Made by a program: the position numbers and the translations under genes. 64,000 bases of DNA from Sphingobacterium micropteri (GTDB taxonomy: Bacteria; Bacteroidota; Bacteroidia; Sphingobacteriales; Sphingobacteriaceae): the NCBI RefSeq assembly GCF_014692515.1, contig NZ_JACOIK010000005.1:62001-126000 (forward strand), written 5' to 3'. The number at the start of each line of letters is the position of its first letter. Position 1 is the stretch's first letter. Below are positions 44,364-53,950 of this stretch, one piece after another. The notes under the pieces are model-generated. The model was not told where the DNA came from. It ran no database searches and was given only the letters and a program-made list of their open reading frames with translations.

Positions 44364-46985
44364 CTAATGCTTAAATGCATATAATTTTCGATCTCGTCTT
44401 GTACAGAGTAAGTAAGTGGAACTATTATAGTCAATTTTACCGTAGTAAAAGTCTGGCAGTGCCTCAATGGGAAAACCATCTTGTATCGATCCCTTTTCAT
44501 CAAAGAGATAAACAAGGTAGTTTTTGCGGGATGCAATACCTAATAGGGAGCTATTCGAACCCGCTGCAAAATACTGTGGACGATCGGCGAGGTCTTGGGT
44601 AAAAGTAAAGTCGAATATAACACTGCTGTCTTGTATATTTTTCGTCAATAAATGCTTTTGATCGATGATCGCCATGCGATAAGCGATACCTGTTGCATCC
44701 GGGAAATAAGAGATAAAGGAACGGTTTCCTCCCTGTTCCAGTTTGTATGTTTGCGGTTCTTCTTTAAAATCCATTGTGAACGAGATCTGAGCGGTGTCAA
44801 CGGCGTATACCGCATGTCGATTTTGTTCTAACCGGATGATCGCTATCGGATTTTTAAACTGACTATCGGCAATAATCTCTTCTTTAAGAAGATTTCCTTG
44901 TGCGTCGAATTGATAAAAATGACCATTTTCTGTGCCTACAAAGACCTGATCACCCAGCACTTTAATATCAAATAATATTTTTCCTTCGAGATTTTTGTCA
45001 TTCCAGCTTTCCACCTTTTTACCCGCTAAAGTATAGACCAGCATCTTACGGCCTGCAGGAACGAAAATCAACTGTTGGCCGCCGATGCTACTGATCGTAG
45101 GTGTATAGGTTGGTTCGCTATCCATTCCCAATGAAAAACCGGTTAACGAATTACCATCCGGGTCAAATCGATAAAGCCTGTTGCGATCTGTGACCAACAC
45201 GATAGACCGATCATCCAATTGTTGTGCTTCGCCTACCACACGTCCGTGGAATACGGTAGACCAAATTTTGTTACCCGAAGGATTAATCGCATGTACGGTA
45301 TGGTCCTGCTCCTGAATCAGGATAAATTGGCTGGTATCTGAATGTTCGAAAACTTGCGGTGCCGTAATCGGTCGGTTGTTAAACTCATAGACCCAGTCCG
45401 CTACTGCACCCAGTGCATTTTTACTTTTATATACACCATAAATACTGGATTGGAAACGACCGTTATTACCGGCAATCTGTATAGACCAGGAATAAAAATC
45501 CTGATAACCGAAATTGTTTTTATCCCGAAAACTTTCGCGATAAGCTGTTTTTAGCAGATTGCTGATCATCGATGATGATGTGCTTGTCCGAACGAAGCAG
45601 GTAATATTCGCTTCGTTCCCCTGAATTCGCTCCGAATTTTTGAAGCCCAGTGTGTTGGTTAAGAGGTTCACACGTCGCCAGTCGCGTTGGTACTCCGTCA
45701 ACAGGCTTTGGTAGTTGGCTAACACAAGAATATTTTCCACGCGCAGGAAGTATGGACGTTGGAAAGGTTTAAGTGGATCGCCATAAAGTGCAAACGGGAT
45801 ATTTGAATGATCGAACCGATAAAGAGAATCGGATACACGTGTAGCTATAGACGAAATAAAAGTATCGAATTTGCTAGAATCTGCAATGGAAATAAAGGCT
45901 AGCTGCGCTTGATTAGTTTGCTCTACCACTGCAAATTCCCTTCCGAAGATAGGGGATATGTCTTCTTCAAAAGAGACGTCTTTGCTTTTTTTCATTTCTG
46001 CAAACTGTGCCGCTAATGCGGGAAGTTCTTGACGTTGTTCCAATAAGGTAAGTAAATCTTTTCGGAAGCTATCGGGGTTGCTGATCGCAAAAGAAAGATA
46101 AGAGGCCGTATTCTGGGGAAAATAATTATAGAGCGTTTGTGAGGTTTTGTGTTGATTTCCGAACAGTTCTATGTAATTCTCTTTTCGATGTGCCGTTTCA
46201 CTTTCGCCACTCAATATGAGGGCATCATTTTTAAAACTTAAGTTCCACGCAGATTGCCCGCCGAGGTGGTCGAACAACCTGATGATGTCGCCTGCTTTTC
46301 TGCGCATAAGATGTTCGGCGATACGCGGTATCTGCTCATGAACAAAATAAATGCTGAGCGGTGAATTTCGGCTGTTATTGTCTATAAAGTAATCGATTTC
46401 GTCTTTCCCTAATTTAGGAACTTGCTTGTCCATCACTTGATAGAGTATGGTTTCCGAAAAAGATGCAAAGAAAATGTCTTCGTGATAGACGATATGGAAT
46501 ACAGAATCCTTGACGCCTTTATCCAAGCTGTAAATACGATTTTCAAGGGTGTCTTTTTGTGTTAGGGTGTATGTGGATGCGGCCTTCTCCAGGAATGAGT
46601 TGATTGTCGCTCGGTCGATAGGTGTTGATAGGGGAATTGTAAACAAACTGGTTATCGTTTCCTTTTCGGGATGAAAAGAAACATATAGATCGACATCATT
46701 TACATAAGGCTGTATAACGGAATGTCGTAGGAGCTTTGTCTTTAATGTTTGCCATTGTTCAAATTCTTGTCTGCCGACCATCGCATCGAAGATTTCAAAA
46801 TCTTTGAAGATGTTGTCGGTTGTTACATCATTTTGAAATGTAGTAACGAAGAAGGTTTCTTTGGGAAGGAAAGTAAGCGGACGGAGTGTTTCTTTTTTGT
46901 CGCCTTCCAAATCCGCAAAATAATATAGGGAAGCGCCAATAATGGCGACGAATAGTAAAATGGTAATGATAATCGTATTTCTCAT
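44364..46985 (-). CDS. Large membrane-anchored protein with a C-terminal beta-propeller, unknown role
   Basis: I recognise no named family for this 873-residue protein. One N-terminal helix (TIIITILLFVAIIGASLYYFA) should anchor it in the inner membrane with the rest in the periplasm. Residues about 40-530 have alternating strands and helices. The C-terminal third carries repeated blade-like units of the PQQ/quinoprotein type, such as HAINPSGNKIWSTVFHGRVVG, YRFDPDGNSLTGFSLG and YQFDAQGNLLKEEII, which suggest a beta-propeller of six or more blades. Blades of this sort often scaffold outer-membrane or enzyme complexes. It lies alone between the DHH gene and a divergent DUF423 gene, with its own -7 box. 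Confidence 0.7.
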   Translation of the reverse strand: MRNTIIITILLFVAIIGASLYYFADLEGDKKETLRPLTFLPKETFFVTTFQNDVTTDNIFKDFEIFDAMVGRQEFEQWQTLKTKLLRHSVIQPYVNDVDLYVSFHPEKETITSLFTIPLSTPIDRATINSFLEKAASTYTLTQKDTLENRIYSLDKGVKDSVFHIVYHEDIFFASFSETILYQVMDKQVPKLGKDEIDYFIDNNSRNSPLSIYFVHEQIPRIAEHLMRRKAGDIIRLFDHLGGQSAWNLSFKNDALILSGESETAHRKENYIELFGNQHKTSQTLYNYFPQNTASYLSFAISNPDSFRKDLLTLLEQRQELPALAAQFAEMKKSKDVSFEEDISPIFGREFAVVEQTNQAQLAFISIADSSKFDTFISSIATRVSDSLYRFDHSNIPFALYGDPLKPFQRPYFLRVENILVLANYQSLLTEYQRDWRRVNLLTNTLGFKNSERIQGNEANITCFVRTSTSSSMISNLLKTAYRESFRDKNNFGYQDFYSWSIQIAGNNGRFQSSIYGVYKSKNALGAVADWVYEFNNRPITAPQVFEHSDTSQFILIQEQDHTVHAINPSGNKIWSTVFHGRVVGEAQQLDDRSIVLVTDRNRLYRFDPDGNSLTGFSLGMDSEPTYTPTISSIGGQQLIFVPAGRKMLVYTLAGKKVESWNDKNLEGKILFDIKVLGDQVFVGTENGHFYQFDAQGNLLKEEIIADSQFKNPIAIIRLEQNRHAVYAVDTAQISFTMDFKEEPQTYKLEQGGNRSFISYFPDATGIAYRMAIIDQKHLLTKNIQDSSVIFDFTFTQDLADRPQYFAAGSNSSLLGIASRKNYLVYLFDEKGSIQDGFPIEALPDFYYGKIDYNSSTYLLCTRRDRKLYAFKH

Positions 46986-47007
46986 CTAACACAGCCTCTA
47001 ACAGATT

Positions 47008-47015
47008 CAAACTTA
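47008..47015 (-). promoter_or_regulatory. -7 box (TAAGTTTG) of the propeller protein gene
   Basis: The minus strand reads TAAGTTTG, an exact TAnnTTTG match, 22 bp before the ATG at 46985. Confidence 0.55.
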
Positions 47016-47116
47016 CGTAAAATGCGCTGTATTTCACGAACAGCTCCTTGTAAAACTATTATATTTTATTACATTTATACCCACGGAAGAAATATCACTA
47101 GAATACGATCTCTTTT

Positions 47117-47506
47117 ATGAACAAACAAATTATATTGATAGCGTCTCTTTTCGGATTGACCGCTGTAATATTAGGGGCATTCGGGGCACACGGGTTGGAG
47201 GGGAAAATCAGCGAATACCATTTAGGGACATGGAAAACCGCAAACCAGTATCACTTTTATCATACCTTGGCATTGTTGTTTTTGTCGACCTTTTCCCGGG
47301 CTAAGAATGCCTCTATACGGGTTTCGTTTATTGCTTTTACCGTTGGTATGCTATTATTTTCGGGCTCACTCTATCTATTGAGTATTCGGTCGTTAATTGG
47401 ATTAGAAGGATTTGGGTGGTTAGGTCCGGTGACACCGCTTGGTGGGCTTTGCTTTATGGTCGGATGGATAGGGTTGTTTATAGCCGCTGTCCGGAATCGG
47501 TCCTAA
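47117..47506 (+). CDS. DUF423 family small membrane protein
   Basis: This 129-residue protein has four hydrophobic helices. ILGAFGAHGLEGKISEYHLGTWKTANQYHFYHTLALL is the DUF423 signature (G-A-x-G-A-H-G-L ... W-x-T-A-x-x-Y-x-x-x-H), split here over the first loop. The C-terminal LGPVTPLGGLCFMVGWIGLF is also conserved. The function of DUF423 proteins is not known. The gene ends one base before the priA start, so the two are transcribed together, an association that need not be functional. Confidence 0.9.
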   Translation: MNKQIILIASLFGLTAVILGAFGAHGLEGKISEYHLGTWKTANQYHFYHTLALLFLSTFSRAKNASIRVSFIAFTVGMLLFSGSLYLLSIRSLIGLEGFGWLGPVTPLGGLCFMVGWIGLFIAAVRNRS

Positions 47507-47507
47507 C

Positions 47508-49988
47508 ATGTCAGGAACTTCTCTATTTTATCATGATCGAGAAACGTTGTTTGTTGATGTTATTTTACCCCTTTACATCGCCAAAACCTATACTTATCGT
47601 GTTCCGCTGGAGCTGAATGCCACAGTAGCCATCGGTAAGCGTGTTATTGTACAGTTTGGTCGCAATAAGATTTATGCCGCCATTATCCATAAAATTTCTA
47701 ACGAAGCACCGCTACGTTACGAGGCAAAGTATATTCTCCAAGTTATCGATGAAGATCCTGTGGTGGATACCAATCAGTTGGCACTTTGGGAATGGATTTC
47801 CAGCTACTATATGTGTTATTTGGGAGAGGTTATGCAAGCCGCTTTGCCGGCGGCATTAAAGATGGCGAGTGAAACAAAAATTACGGCATCAGCACAGGTA
47901 GATTTGGATCGTTCCCTCTTGTCTGACAAAGGGTATATGGTCATGGAAGCATTGGATGTGGCAGGAGAATTGACGATAAATGATATTGTTAAATTATTAG
48001 GACAGAGCACTGTTTTTCCACTATTGAAGAAGCTTTTTGATCAAGGGTACATTTTAATATCTGAAGAGATCAAAGACAAGTATGTCCCGAAGCGTAAGGC
48101 ATATTTGCGGTTTTCGCCGGAGTTTGATGATGCGGATGGGATACGTAGCTTGCTCGATTCTTTAAATCGTGCACCGAAGCAACAGGATGCAGTCTTAGGT
48201 TTTATGCAGCTTCGAAAAACCATGACCGATATTGCCCGGCAAGATATTATGGAAGTTTCGGGGGTGAGTTCCGCAATTATTGCATCCTTAATCGAAAAAG
48301 GGGTGTTTGTGGTGGAAGAGAAGATCGTCTCGCGATTAGGAGGAGAAGAAGTAGAGATAAGGGCAGATTTTGTATTCAATACGGTACAACAGCAAGCATT
48401 CGATCAGGTAAAAGCTTTTTTTGAAACGAAAGATGTGGTACTGCTGCATGGTGTCACCGCATCCGGGAAAACGCAGCTTTATATACGGCTCATCGAACAG
48501 ACAATCAAGGAGGGTAAAAATGCACTGTATCTTTTACCGGAAATCGCGCTTACGGCACAGATTACCGATCGGTTGAAATTGCATTTTGGCGATAAATTGG
48601 GTGTTTATCATTCAAAATTTAATGACAATGAACGGGCAGAGGTGTGGCATAAGGTCATGAAAGGTGAATATAAGGTGGTCGTTGGTGCCCGTTCCGCTGT
48701 ATTTTTACCTTTTCAATATTTAGGATTGGTCGTAGTTGATGAAGAGCATGAAAATTCCTACAAGCAATACGAGCCTTCTCCGCGTTACCATGCCCGCGAT
48801 ACGGCTATCTATTTGGCACACCTGCAGGGGGCAAAAGTTTTGCTGGGATCGGCTACTCCATCGATAGAAAGTTATTACAACGCCAGAGCAGGTAAATATG
48901 GGTTAGTAGAATTAAAGGAACGCTTTGGGGAATCTCAATTACCTGATATACAGATTGTAAATGTAGCGGAGCAAGGGCGTAAAGAACAAATGTTCGCTTA
49001 CTTCAGTGGTGTTTTACTACAGGAGATAACAGATGCTTTGGAGCGAAAGGAACAGGTTATCCTGTTTCAGAATAGACGAGGTCATACACCCTTTGTGCAA
49101 TGTAATACCTGTGGCTGGGTGGTCAAATGTGTGAACTGTGATGTCAGTCTGACGTATCATAAATCAACTAATCATCTGCATTGTCATTATTGTGGGCATA
49201 CGGAACCACCGGTGCAGGTTTGTCCTGCCTGTGGCATGCCGCATATTGAAAGTAAAGGGTTTGGAACGGAACGCGTAGAAGAAGAGTTGGAGTTGTTGCT
49301 GCCGCAAGCGCGAATAGGACGTCTAGACTTGGATTCTACCAAGGGGAAATATGGGTTTGAAGAAATTATCACGGCCTTTGATGAACACGAGTTCGATATT
49401 TTGGTAGGCACGCAGATGGTGGCAAAAGGACTGGATTTTGGGCGTGTGAGTCTCATCGGTATTATCAATGCGGATGCGATGATTAATTTTCCCGATTTTC
49501 GAGCATATGAACGTGCCTTTTCATTGTTTTCACAGGTGGCCGGGCGCGCTGGGCGCCGGGAGAATAAAGGAAAAGTGATTATTCAAACCCATACGCCCCA
49601 ACATCGGGTGCTGGAACAGGTTATTCAGCATGATTATGAAGGTATGTTCATGACGGAAATAACAGAGCGTAAGAATTATCTGTACCCACCTTTTTACCGT
49701 GTTATTAAATTGGACGTTCGCCATACAGATAGACAGCAAGCCAGCGATGCGGCTACTCGTTTGGCCAATTTGCTCCGCGAGCAGTTGGGCAATAGAGTGT
49801 TAGGGCCCGAACCACCGTTAATCTCCCGCGTTCGAAACCATTTTATTCAAACGATTACCTTGAAAATAGAACGTAACAACGTTAGTATCTCCCGGGTGAA
49901 AGAACTCATTCACCAAGCTATCACACAATTTGATATGGAGAAACAACACCGGGGCGTGCGTATTGCTATTGATGTGGATCCCTATTAA
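47508..49988 (+). CDS. priA: Primosomal protein N' (replication restart helicase PriA)
   Basis: This 826-residue helicase reloads the replisome at collapsed forks. The N-terminal 3'-DNA-binding domain (FVDVILPLYIAKTYTYRVP onward) is followed by a winged-helix region. The helicase core has motif I LLHGVTASGKTQLYIRLI, motif II VVVDEEHENSYKQ, SATPSIESYY and the C-terminal QVAGRAGRRENKGKVIIQTH. The zinc-binding insert is complete: CNTCGWVVKCVNCDVSLTYH, then CHYCGH and CPACG, giving eight cysteines. The length is slightly above E. coli PriA (732), mainly in the middle part. It starts one base after DUF423. Confidence 0.96.
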   Translation: MSGTSLFYHDRETLFVDVILPLYIAKTYTYRVPLELNATVAIGKRVIVQFGRNKIYAAIIHKISNEAPLRYEAKYILQVIDEDPVVDTNQLALWEWISSYYMCYLGEVMQAALPAALKMASETKITASAQVDLDRSLLSDKGYMVMEALDVAGELTINDIVKLLGQSTVFPLLKKLFDQGYILISEEIKDKYVPKRKAYLRFSPEFDDADGIRSLLDSLNRAPKQQDAVLGFMQLRKTMTDIARQDIMEVSGVSSAIIASLIEKGVFVVEEKIVSRLGGEEVEIRADFVFNTVQQQAFDQVKAFFETKDVVLLHGVTASGKTQLYIRLIEQTIKEGKNALYLLPEIALTAQITDRLKLHFGDKLGVYHSKFNDNERAEVWHKVMKGEYKVVVGARSAVFLPFQYLGLVVVDEEHENSYKQYEPSPRYHARDTAIYLAHLQGAKVLLGSATPSIESYYNARAGKYGLVELKERFGESQLPDIQIVNVAEQGRKEQMFAYFSGVLLQEITDALERKEQVILFQNRRGHTPFVQCNTCGWVVKCVNCDVSLTYHKSTNHLHCHYCGHTEPPVQVCPACGMPHIESKGFGTERVEEELELLLPQARIGRLDLDSTKGKYGFEEIITAFDEHEFDILVGTQMVAKGLDFGRVSLIGIINADAMINFPDFRAYERAFSLFSQVAGRAGRRENKGKVIIQTHTPQHRVLEQVIQHDYEGMFMTEITERKNYLYPPFYRVIKLDVRHTDRQQASDAATRLANLLREQLGNRVLGPEPPLISRVRNHFIQTITLKIERNNVSISRVKELIHQAITQFDMEKQHRGVRIAIDVDPY

Positions 49989-51259
49989 TCCTTTTGCTCT
50001 TTCCACTGCTTCGCGAATGATTTTTTCGCAAGTTTCGGTAATTCCAGGTGTTTGCCCCAGATTTTTCGCAAGAAACTACGCAGGAAGAAGTTTTTCGTTC
50101 TGCCGCTAAAGAAATCTATCAAACCACGACGCTGTATGGCATACGTAAATACTTCCCATACCCGTTTTTCTGCTTGTGGGATTAAACCTTGCTGCACCGA
50201 ATCCCGACGATTAAGTAACGCCAACCGTTGGTAATCTATGCCAACTGCGCAGGCATCGAAGCATTTTCCGCAAAGGGCTGAAGCGTAGGCGGGATACTTG
50301 AATTCCGATACGCTGTTTACGTTTGGGGGGATAAGTGAATCGATAAGAATTTTATAGATTGTATCATACGTTTGCCCGGCAATATTTTGGTAAGTCGGAC
50401 ATAAATTTAAGCAGGCCTCACCGCAAATGCAGTAGAGCGCTTGGCGCTGGTCGTTTTTTTCCAATACATTGGTCCGGCCATTGTCGAGCAAGATGACGTA
50501 CATTTCTTCTGGGCCATCCGTGTCCTGTCCTTGTCGGGGTCCACCTAGAATCGTATTATATACCGTAAGATTTTGGCCGGTTCCATGTGAAGCTACTAAA
50601 GGCCAGAACAGATCCAGATCAACAATGCTGGGGATGATTTTTTCTATTCCGACTAATGCGATATGCACCTTTGGAAAGGAAGTGGTAAGTCTTGCGTTCC
50701 CATCATTCTCCGTAATAGCGATACTACCGGTATCAGCGATAATAAAATTTGCTCCCGAGATACCGATATCCGCCCTCGTGTACTTTTGCCGTAATAATTC
50801 ACCCCCTTCGACCGTCATTTGTTCTGCTGATGCATCTGACGGTGTATCAAAATCACCCGTGAAGATTTCGACGTTTTGCTTCGCTAAAAAATGGTCAAGC
50901 TCGATTTCCTCCATTGCCATAGACTTGGATTTTACAACCGATTGTGCCTGATGGCGTTCCATGATTTTGAAAACCTCGTGGCGAGCTTCTTCCGCATCAT
51001 TCGCCCAGATAACCTGCCCACCTCTTTTGGTAAAATTGCTTTCAAAATCTAAAAGGTAGCGCTCGAGATTTTCGATAGTTTTCCATTTGACGAGGTGAGC
51101 TTTCTTTTTCGAATTTTCCAAATCGAAAAATTTGCTTTTGCTCTGCTCAAATGCGAGACGATACTTCTCTATATTGGTATTGATGATCTCACGATGACGT
51201 TGGTCAAAGGATTTAACCGCGCTATCTTTTAAAAACTTGTCTGCAACCTGCTCTCCCAT
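49985..51259 (-). CDS. LUD-domain iron-sulfur protein (LutB-like)
   Basis: This 424-residue protein resembles LutB, a subunit of the non-flavin L-lactate oxidation complex. An LUD domain (about 60-275) shows KSKSMAMEEIELDHFL, ADIGISGANFIIADTGSIAITENDGNARL and VALVGIEKI-type strands. The ferredoxin-like part has cysteines at about 277, 279, 283 and 287 (YCICGEACLNLCP) and 330, 333 and 337 (LCGKCFDACAVGI). In canonical members the first cluster reads CxxCxxCxxxCP; here the second Cys has moved one residue, giving CxCxxxCxxxCP. LutA and LutC partners are not in the window. The stop overlaps the end of the convergent priA gene by 4 bp. Confidence 0.85.
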   Translation of the reverse strand: MGEQVADKFLKDSAVKSFDQRHREIINTNIEKYRLAFEQSKSKFFDLENSKKKAHLVKWKTIENLERYLLDFESNFTKRGGQVIWANDAEEARHEVFKIMERHQAQSVVKSKSMAMEEIELDHFLAKQNVEIFTGDFDTPSDASAEQMTVEGGELLRQKYTRADIGISGANFIIADTGSIAITENDGNARLTTSFPKVHIALVGIEKIIPSIVDLDLFWPLVASHGTGQNLTVYNTILGGPRQGQDTDGPEEMYVILLDNGRTNVLEKNDQRQALYCICGEACLNLCPTYQNIAGQTYDTIYKILIDSLIPPNVNSVSEFKYPAYASALCGKCFDACAVGIDYQRLALLNRRDSVQQGLIPQAEKRVWEVFTYAIQRRGLIDFFSGRTKNFFLRSFLRKIWGKHLELPKLAKKSFAKQWKEQKD

Positions 51260-51274
51260 GAAGTAAAACTAATT

Positions 51275-51305
51275 AAAAAACTCCCGTTATTTTAGATAGC
51301 GGGAG
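51275..51305 (-). terminator. Terminator of aspS
   Basis: CTCCCGTTAT (51281-51290) pairs with ATAGCGGGAG (51296-51305) around a 5-nt loop, with one G-T wobble. On the minus strand it is followed by six T. It lies 13 bp past the aspS stop and 16 bp before the LUD gene. Confidence 0.85.
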
Positions 51306-51318
51306 CTTTTATTTTGTA

Positions 51319-53073
51319 TTATCCTTTTATATTCAGTGCTAGATTCAGCTCGTCCAGTTGTGCGTTGTCAATAGCCGCCGGCGCATCAATCATGACATCA
51401 CGCCCCGCGTTATTTTTGGGGAATGCAATGAAATCTCGGATCGTTTCCTGCCCGCCTAGAATAGCTGTTAGTCGGTCGAGACCGAAGGCAAGTCCGCCAT
51501 GTGGAGGCGCACCGTATTGGAAGGCATTCAGGAGAAAACCGAATTGCTCTTGTGCTTGCTCTGGTGTGAAGCCAAGATGCTTGAACATCAAGGATTGTGT
51601 TTCTTTATCATGGATACGGATGGAGCCACCACCGATTTCATTACCATTCAATACTAAGTCGTATGCATTGGCGCGAACTTTTCCAGGATCGGTATCCAAT
51701 AGATGCATGTCTTCTTTTTTTGGCGACGTAAACGGGTGATGCATAGCATGGTAGCGTCCTGTTTCTTCATCCCATTCCAACAACGGGAAATCCATCACCC
51801 ATAGTGGTGCAAACTCGTCTGGCTTGCGTAGTCCTAAACGGTTGGCTAACTCCATACGTAGGGCACTTAGCTGTGTGCGGGTTTTGTACGCTGGTCCGGA
51901 TAAAACGAAGATAAGATCTCCCGCTTTTGCACCCGTAGCGTCCGCCCACTGCGCAAGGTCGGTTTGATCATAAAATTTATCGACAGAAGATTTGAATGTT
52001 CCATCGAGCTCACACTTACAGTATACCATGCCCAAAGCGCCTACCTGTGGACGTTTTACCCAATCAATCAACGCATCGATTTGCTTTCTTGTGTAGGATG
52101 CGGCGTCCGGTACAGCTATACCGACTACTAATTCTGCATTGTTGAATACCGCAAAATCTTTATGCTGTGTGACGGCATTTAACTCGCCGAACACCATACC
52201 GAAGCGGATATCAGGTTTATCGTTTCCATATTTTCGCATGGCTTCGTCATATGTCATGCGGGGGAATTGTGCAATATCGATATCGTGTATCTTTTTCAAT
52301 AGATGACGCGTCAATCCCTCAAAAACGTTTAGGATATCTTCTTGTTCAATGAAAGACATTTCACAGTCAATCTGCGTGAACTCAGGCTGACGGTCTGCCC
52401 GTAAATCTTCATCACGGAAACATTTTACAATTTGGAAATATTTGTCTAAACCGCCTACCATTAATAACTGCTTAAAGGTTTGTGGTGATTGCGGTAAGGC
52501 GTAAAACTGTCCGGGATTCATGCGGGACGGAACCACAAAATCACGTGCGCCTTCTGGCGTAGATTTAATTAAATAAGGTGTTTCCACTTCGCAGAAGTCC
52601 ATATTCGATAGATAGTTGCGAACCTCTTGTGTCACCTTATGACGAAAAAGCAGGCTGTTTTTTACCGGGTTACGGCGGATGTCCAAATAGCGATATTTCA
52701 TACGCAAGTCTTCACCGCCATCCGTTTCATCCTCAATCGTAAAAGGTGGAAGTTGAGCTTCGTTCAGTATGGTCAATTCATTTACGAGTACTTCAATCTC
52801 TCCGGTAGGAATATTCGCGTTTTTAGATTCCCGCTCGATAACGCTACCTTTTATTTGTATGACAAACTCACGTCCCAATGATTTCGCCTGCTGCATAATG
52901 GTTTCATGGGTACGCGCCTCATCAAAGATTAACTGCGTAATACCGTAACGGTCACGTAAATCTACCCAAATCATAAACCCTTTGTCGCGCGACTTTTGAA
53001 CCCAGCCCGCTAGTGTGACTTCTTTATTTGTATCGGTTAATCTCAGTTCACCGCAATTATGACTTCTATACAT
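51319..53073 (-). CDS. aspS: Aspartate--tRNA ligase
   Basis: This 584-residue class II aminoacyl-tRNA synthetase has the N-terminal OB-fold anticodon domain ([31 protein letters not shown]). Motif 2 is in [26 protein letters not shown], a GAD insertion domain of the bacterial type follows, and motif 3 is in [16 protein letters not shown]. The length matches bacterial enzymes (about 590). It charges tRNA-Asp; whether it also charges tRNA-Asn cannot be judged, since gatCAB is not in the window. The start lies 400 bp from the divergent mraZ gene, and that interval holds MraZ-box-like repeats. Confidence 0.97.
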   Translation of the reverse strand: MYRSHNCGELRLTDTNKEVTLAGWVQKSRDKGFMIWVDLRDRYGITQLIFDEARTHETIMQQAKSLGREFVIQIKGSVIERESKNANIPTGEIEVLVNELTILNEAQLPPFTIEDETDGGEDLRMKYRYLDIRRNPVKNSLLFRHKVTQEVRNYLSNMDFCEVETPYLIKSTPEGARDFVVPSRMNPGQFYALPQSPQTFKQLLMVGGLDKYFQIVKCFRDEDLRADRQPEFTQIDCEMSFIEQEDILNVFEGLTRHLLKKIHDIDIAQFPRMTYDEAMRKYGNDKPDIRFGMVFGELNAVTQHKDFAVFNNAELVVGIAVPDAASYTRKQIDALIDWVKRPQVGALGMVYCKCELDGTFKSSVDKFYDQTDLAQWADATGAKAGDLIFVLSGPAYKTRTQLSALRMELANRLGLRKPDEFAPLWVMDFPLLEWDEETGRYHAMHHPFTSPKKEDMHLLDTDPGKVRANAYDLVLNGNEIGGGSIRIHDKETQSLMFKHLGFTPEQAQEQFGFLLNAFQYGAPPHGGLAFGLDRLTAILGGQETIRDFIAFPKNNAGRDVMIDAPAAIDNAQLDELNLALNIKG

Positions 53074-53169
53074 TGCTATTCGTTGTTTTGTCCGTAACTC
53101 ATCACGTGTGATTCGTGTTTATAAAATACGCCCGAATAACGTATAACGAGTTGCGAATGGATGTGTGCG

Positions 53170-53177
53170 CAAAAATA
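53170..53177 (-). promoter_or_regulatory. -7 box (TATTTTTG) of aspS
   Basis: The minus strand reads TATTTTTG, an exact TAnnTTTG match, 96 bp before the aspS start. It implies a leader of about 90 nt. The inverted MraZ-box pair begins about 50 bp upstream of it. Confidence 0.5.
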
Positions 53178-53225
53178 TTGGATTTTACGGACAATAAAGA
53201 TTTGTTTCTTCTTTTTTTCATACTC

Positions 53226-53242
53226 CCACTTTATCCCACTTT
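53226..53242 (-). promoter_or_regulatory. Distal MraZ-box pair, facing aspS
   Basis: The minus strand carries AAAGTGG twice with a 10-bp period (53242-53236 and 53232-53226), each followed by GA. It matches the AAAGTG(G/T) repeat bound by MraZ. It lies 183 bp from the proximal box and in the opposite orientation. Confidence 0.6.
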
Positions 53243-53407
53243 TATTTGCGGAAGATAAGAAAAGAAGCGTAAGACGGTTTTCTTTGTCAAAATATTAATA
53301 TTCCCAATAGGGCCGGGGCTTTACATCATTTTCGTTATTACGGGTATAGAAATGGTCGTGGCGACTTTTGTAGCTTTTTCGCTATGTGGAAAACTTTTTT
53401 GTGTTAT
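53243..53407. other. Central part of the aspS-mraZ intergenic region
   Basis: These 165 bp hold no gene that I can support. A 12-bp palindrome, AATATTAATATT, lies at 53291-53302. Nothing else stands out. Confidence 0.4.
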
Positions 53408-53434
53408 ATTGTGGGGGAAAGTGGGAGAAAGTGT
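53408..53434 (+). promoter_or_regulatory. MraZ box upstream of mraZ (three 10-bp-spaced repeats)
   Basis: AAAGTGG (53418-53424) and AAAGTGT (53428-53434) are preceded by a degenerate ATTGTGG (53408-53414), all with a 10-bp period. This is the layout of the operator where MraZ represses its own cluster. It directly precedes the -7-like element, so binding would block transcription. Confidence 0.75.
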
Positions 53435-53435
53435 A

Positions 53436-53443
53436 TACTTTTA
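53436..53443 (+). promoter_or_regulatory. Probable -7 element of the dcw cluster (TACTTTTA)
   Basis: TACTTTTA differs from TAnnTTTG only at the last base. It sits one base after the MraZ box and 30 bp before the mraZ GTG. Confidence 0.45.
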
Positions 53444-53473
53444 CATTGAAAATTTTGATTAGCTGTATAGACT

Positions 53474-53950
53474 GTGAACTATTTAATCGGAGAATACGAA
53501 TGCAAGCTGGACGCCAAAGGTAGAATGGTGGTTCCTGCCGCGCTCAAAAGGCAACTGCCTGATGTGGAGCGGGATGGGCTTGTAGTGAATCGTGGCTTCG
53601 AGAAAAATTTGGTCATTTATACCCGTGCAGAGTGGAATAAGATTTTGAAGCAATTGTCGAGGCTTAATCAGTTCCAACCCAAGAATCGAGATTTTGTGAG
53701 GAAGTTTATGAGTGGAGCGACAGAGTTAATGCTTGATTCGGCAGGAAGGGTTTTATTGCCGAAAGGGTTGTTAGAATATGCGGAAGTGGGAAGCGAATTA
53801 GTGTTGGCTTGTAATTTGGAAAAAATAGAGGTTTGGTCGAAGGCGACGTATGAAAAACAGTTGGATGCGATATCGGAAGATGATTTTTCAGATTTGGCGG
53901 CGCAAGTGATGGGTGAATTTGATATGGAAGGAGGACATGATGGCGAGTAA
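53474..53950 (+). CDS. mraZ: Division/cell-wall cluster transcriptional repressor MraZ
   Basis: This 158-residue protein has two SpoVT/AbrB-like halves, each with its D-x-x-G-R motif: YECKLDAKGRMVVPAALKRQLP near residue 8 and ELMLDSAGRVLLPKGLLEYA near residue 75. MraZ forms a ring and binds direct repeats in its own promoter. The start is GTG. Slightly longer than the E. coli protein (152), it ends in an acidic tail (DMEGGHDGE). It is the first gene of the dcw cluster and overlaps rsmH by about 11 bp. Its operator repeats are visible just upstream. Confidence 0.96.
   Translation: MNYLIGEYECKLDAKGRMVVPAALKRQLPDVERDGLVVNRGFEKNLVIYTRAEWNKILKQLSRLNQFQPKNRDFVRKFMSGATELMLDSAGRVLLPKGLLEYAEVGSELVLACNLEKIEVWSKATYEKQLDAISEDDFSDLAAQVMGEFDMEGGHDGE

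Noticed and set aside
50469..50951. Open frame of 160 codons opposite the LUD-domain gene
   Set aside because: It is antisense to a well-conserved iron-sulfur protein, has no domain I recognise, and follows from the codon pattern of the real gene.
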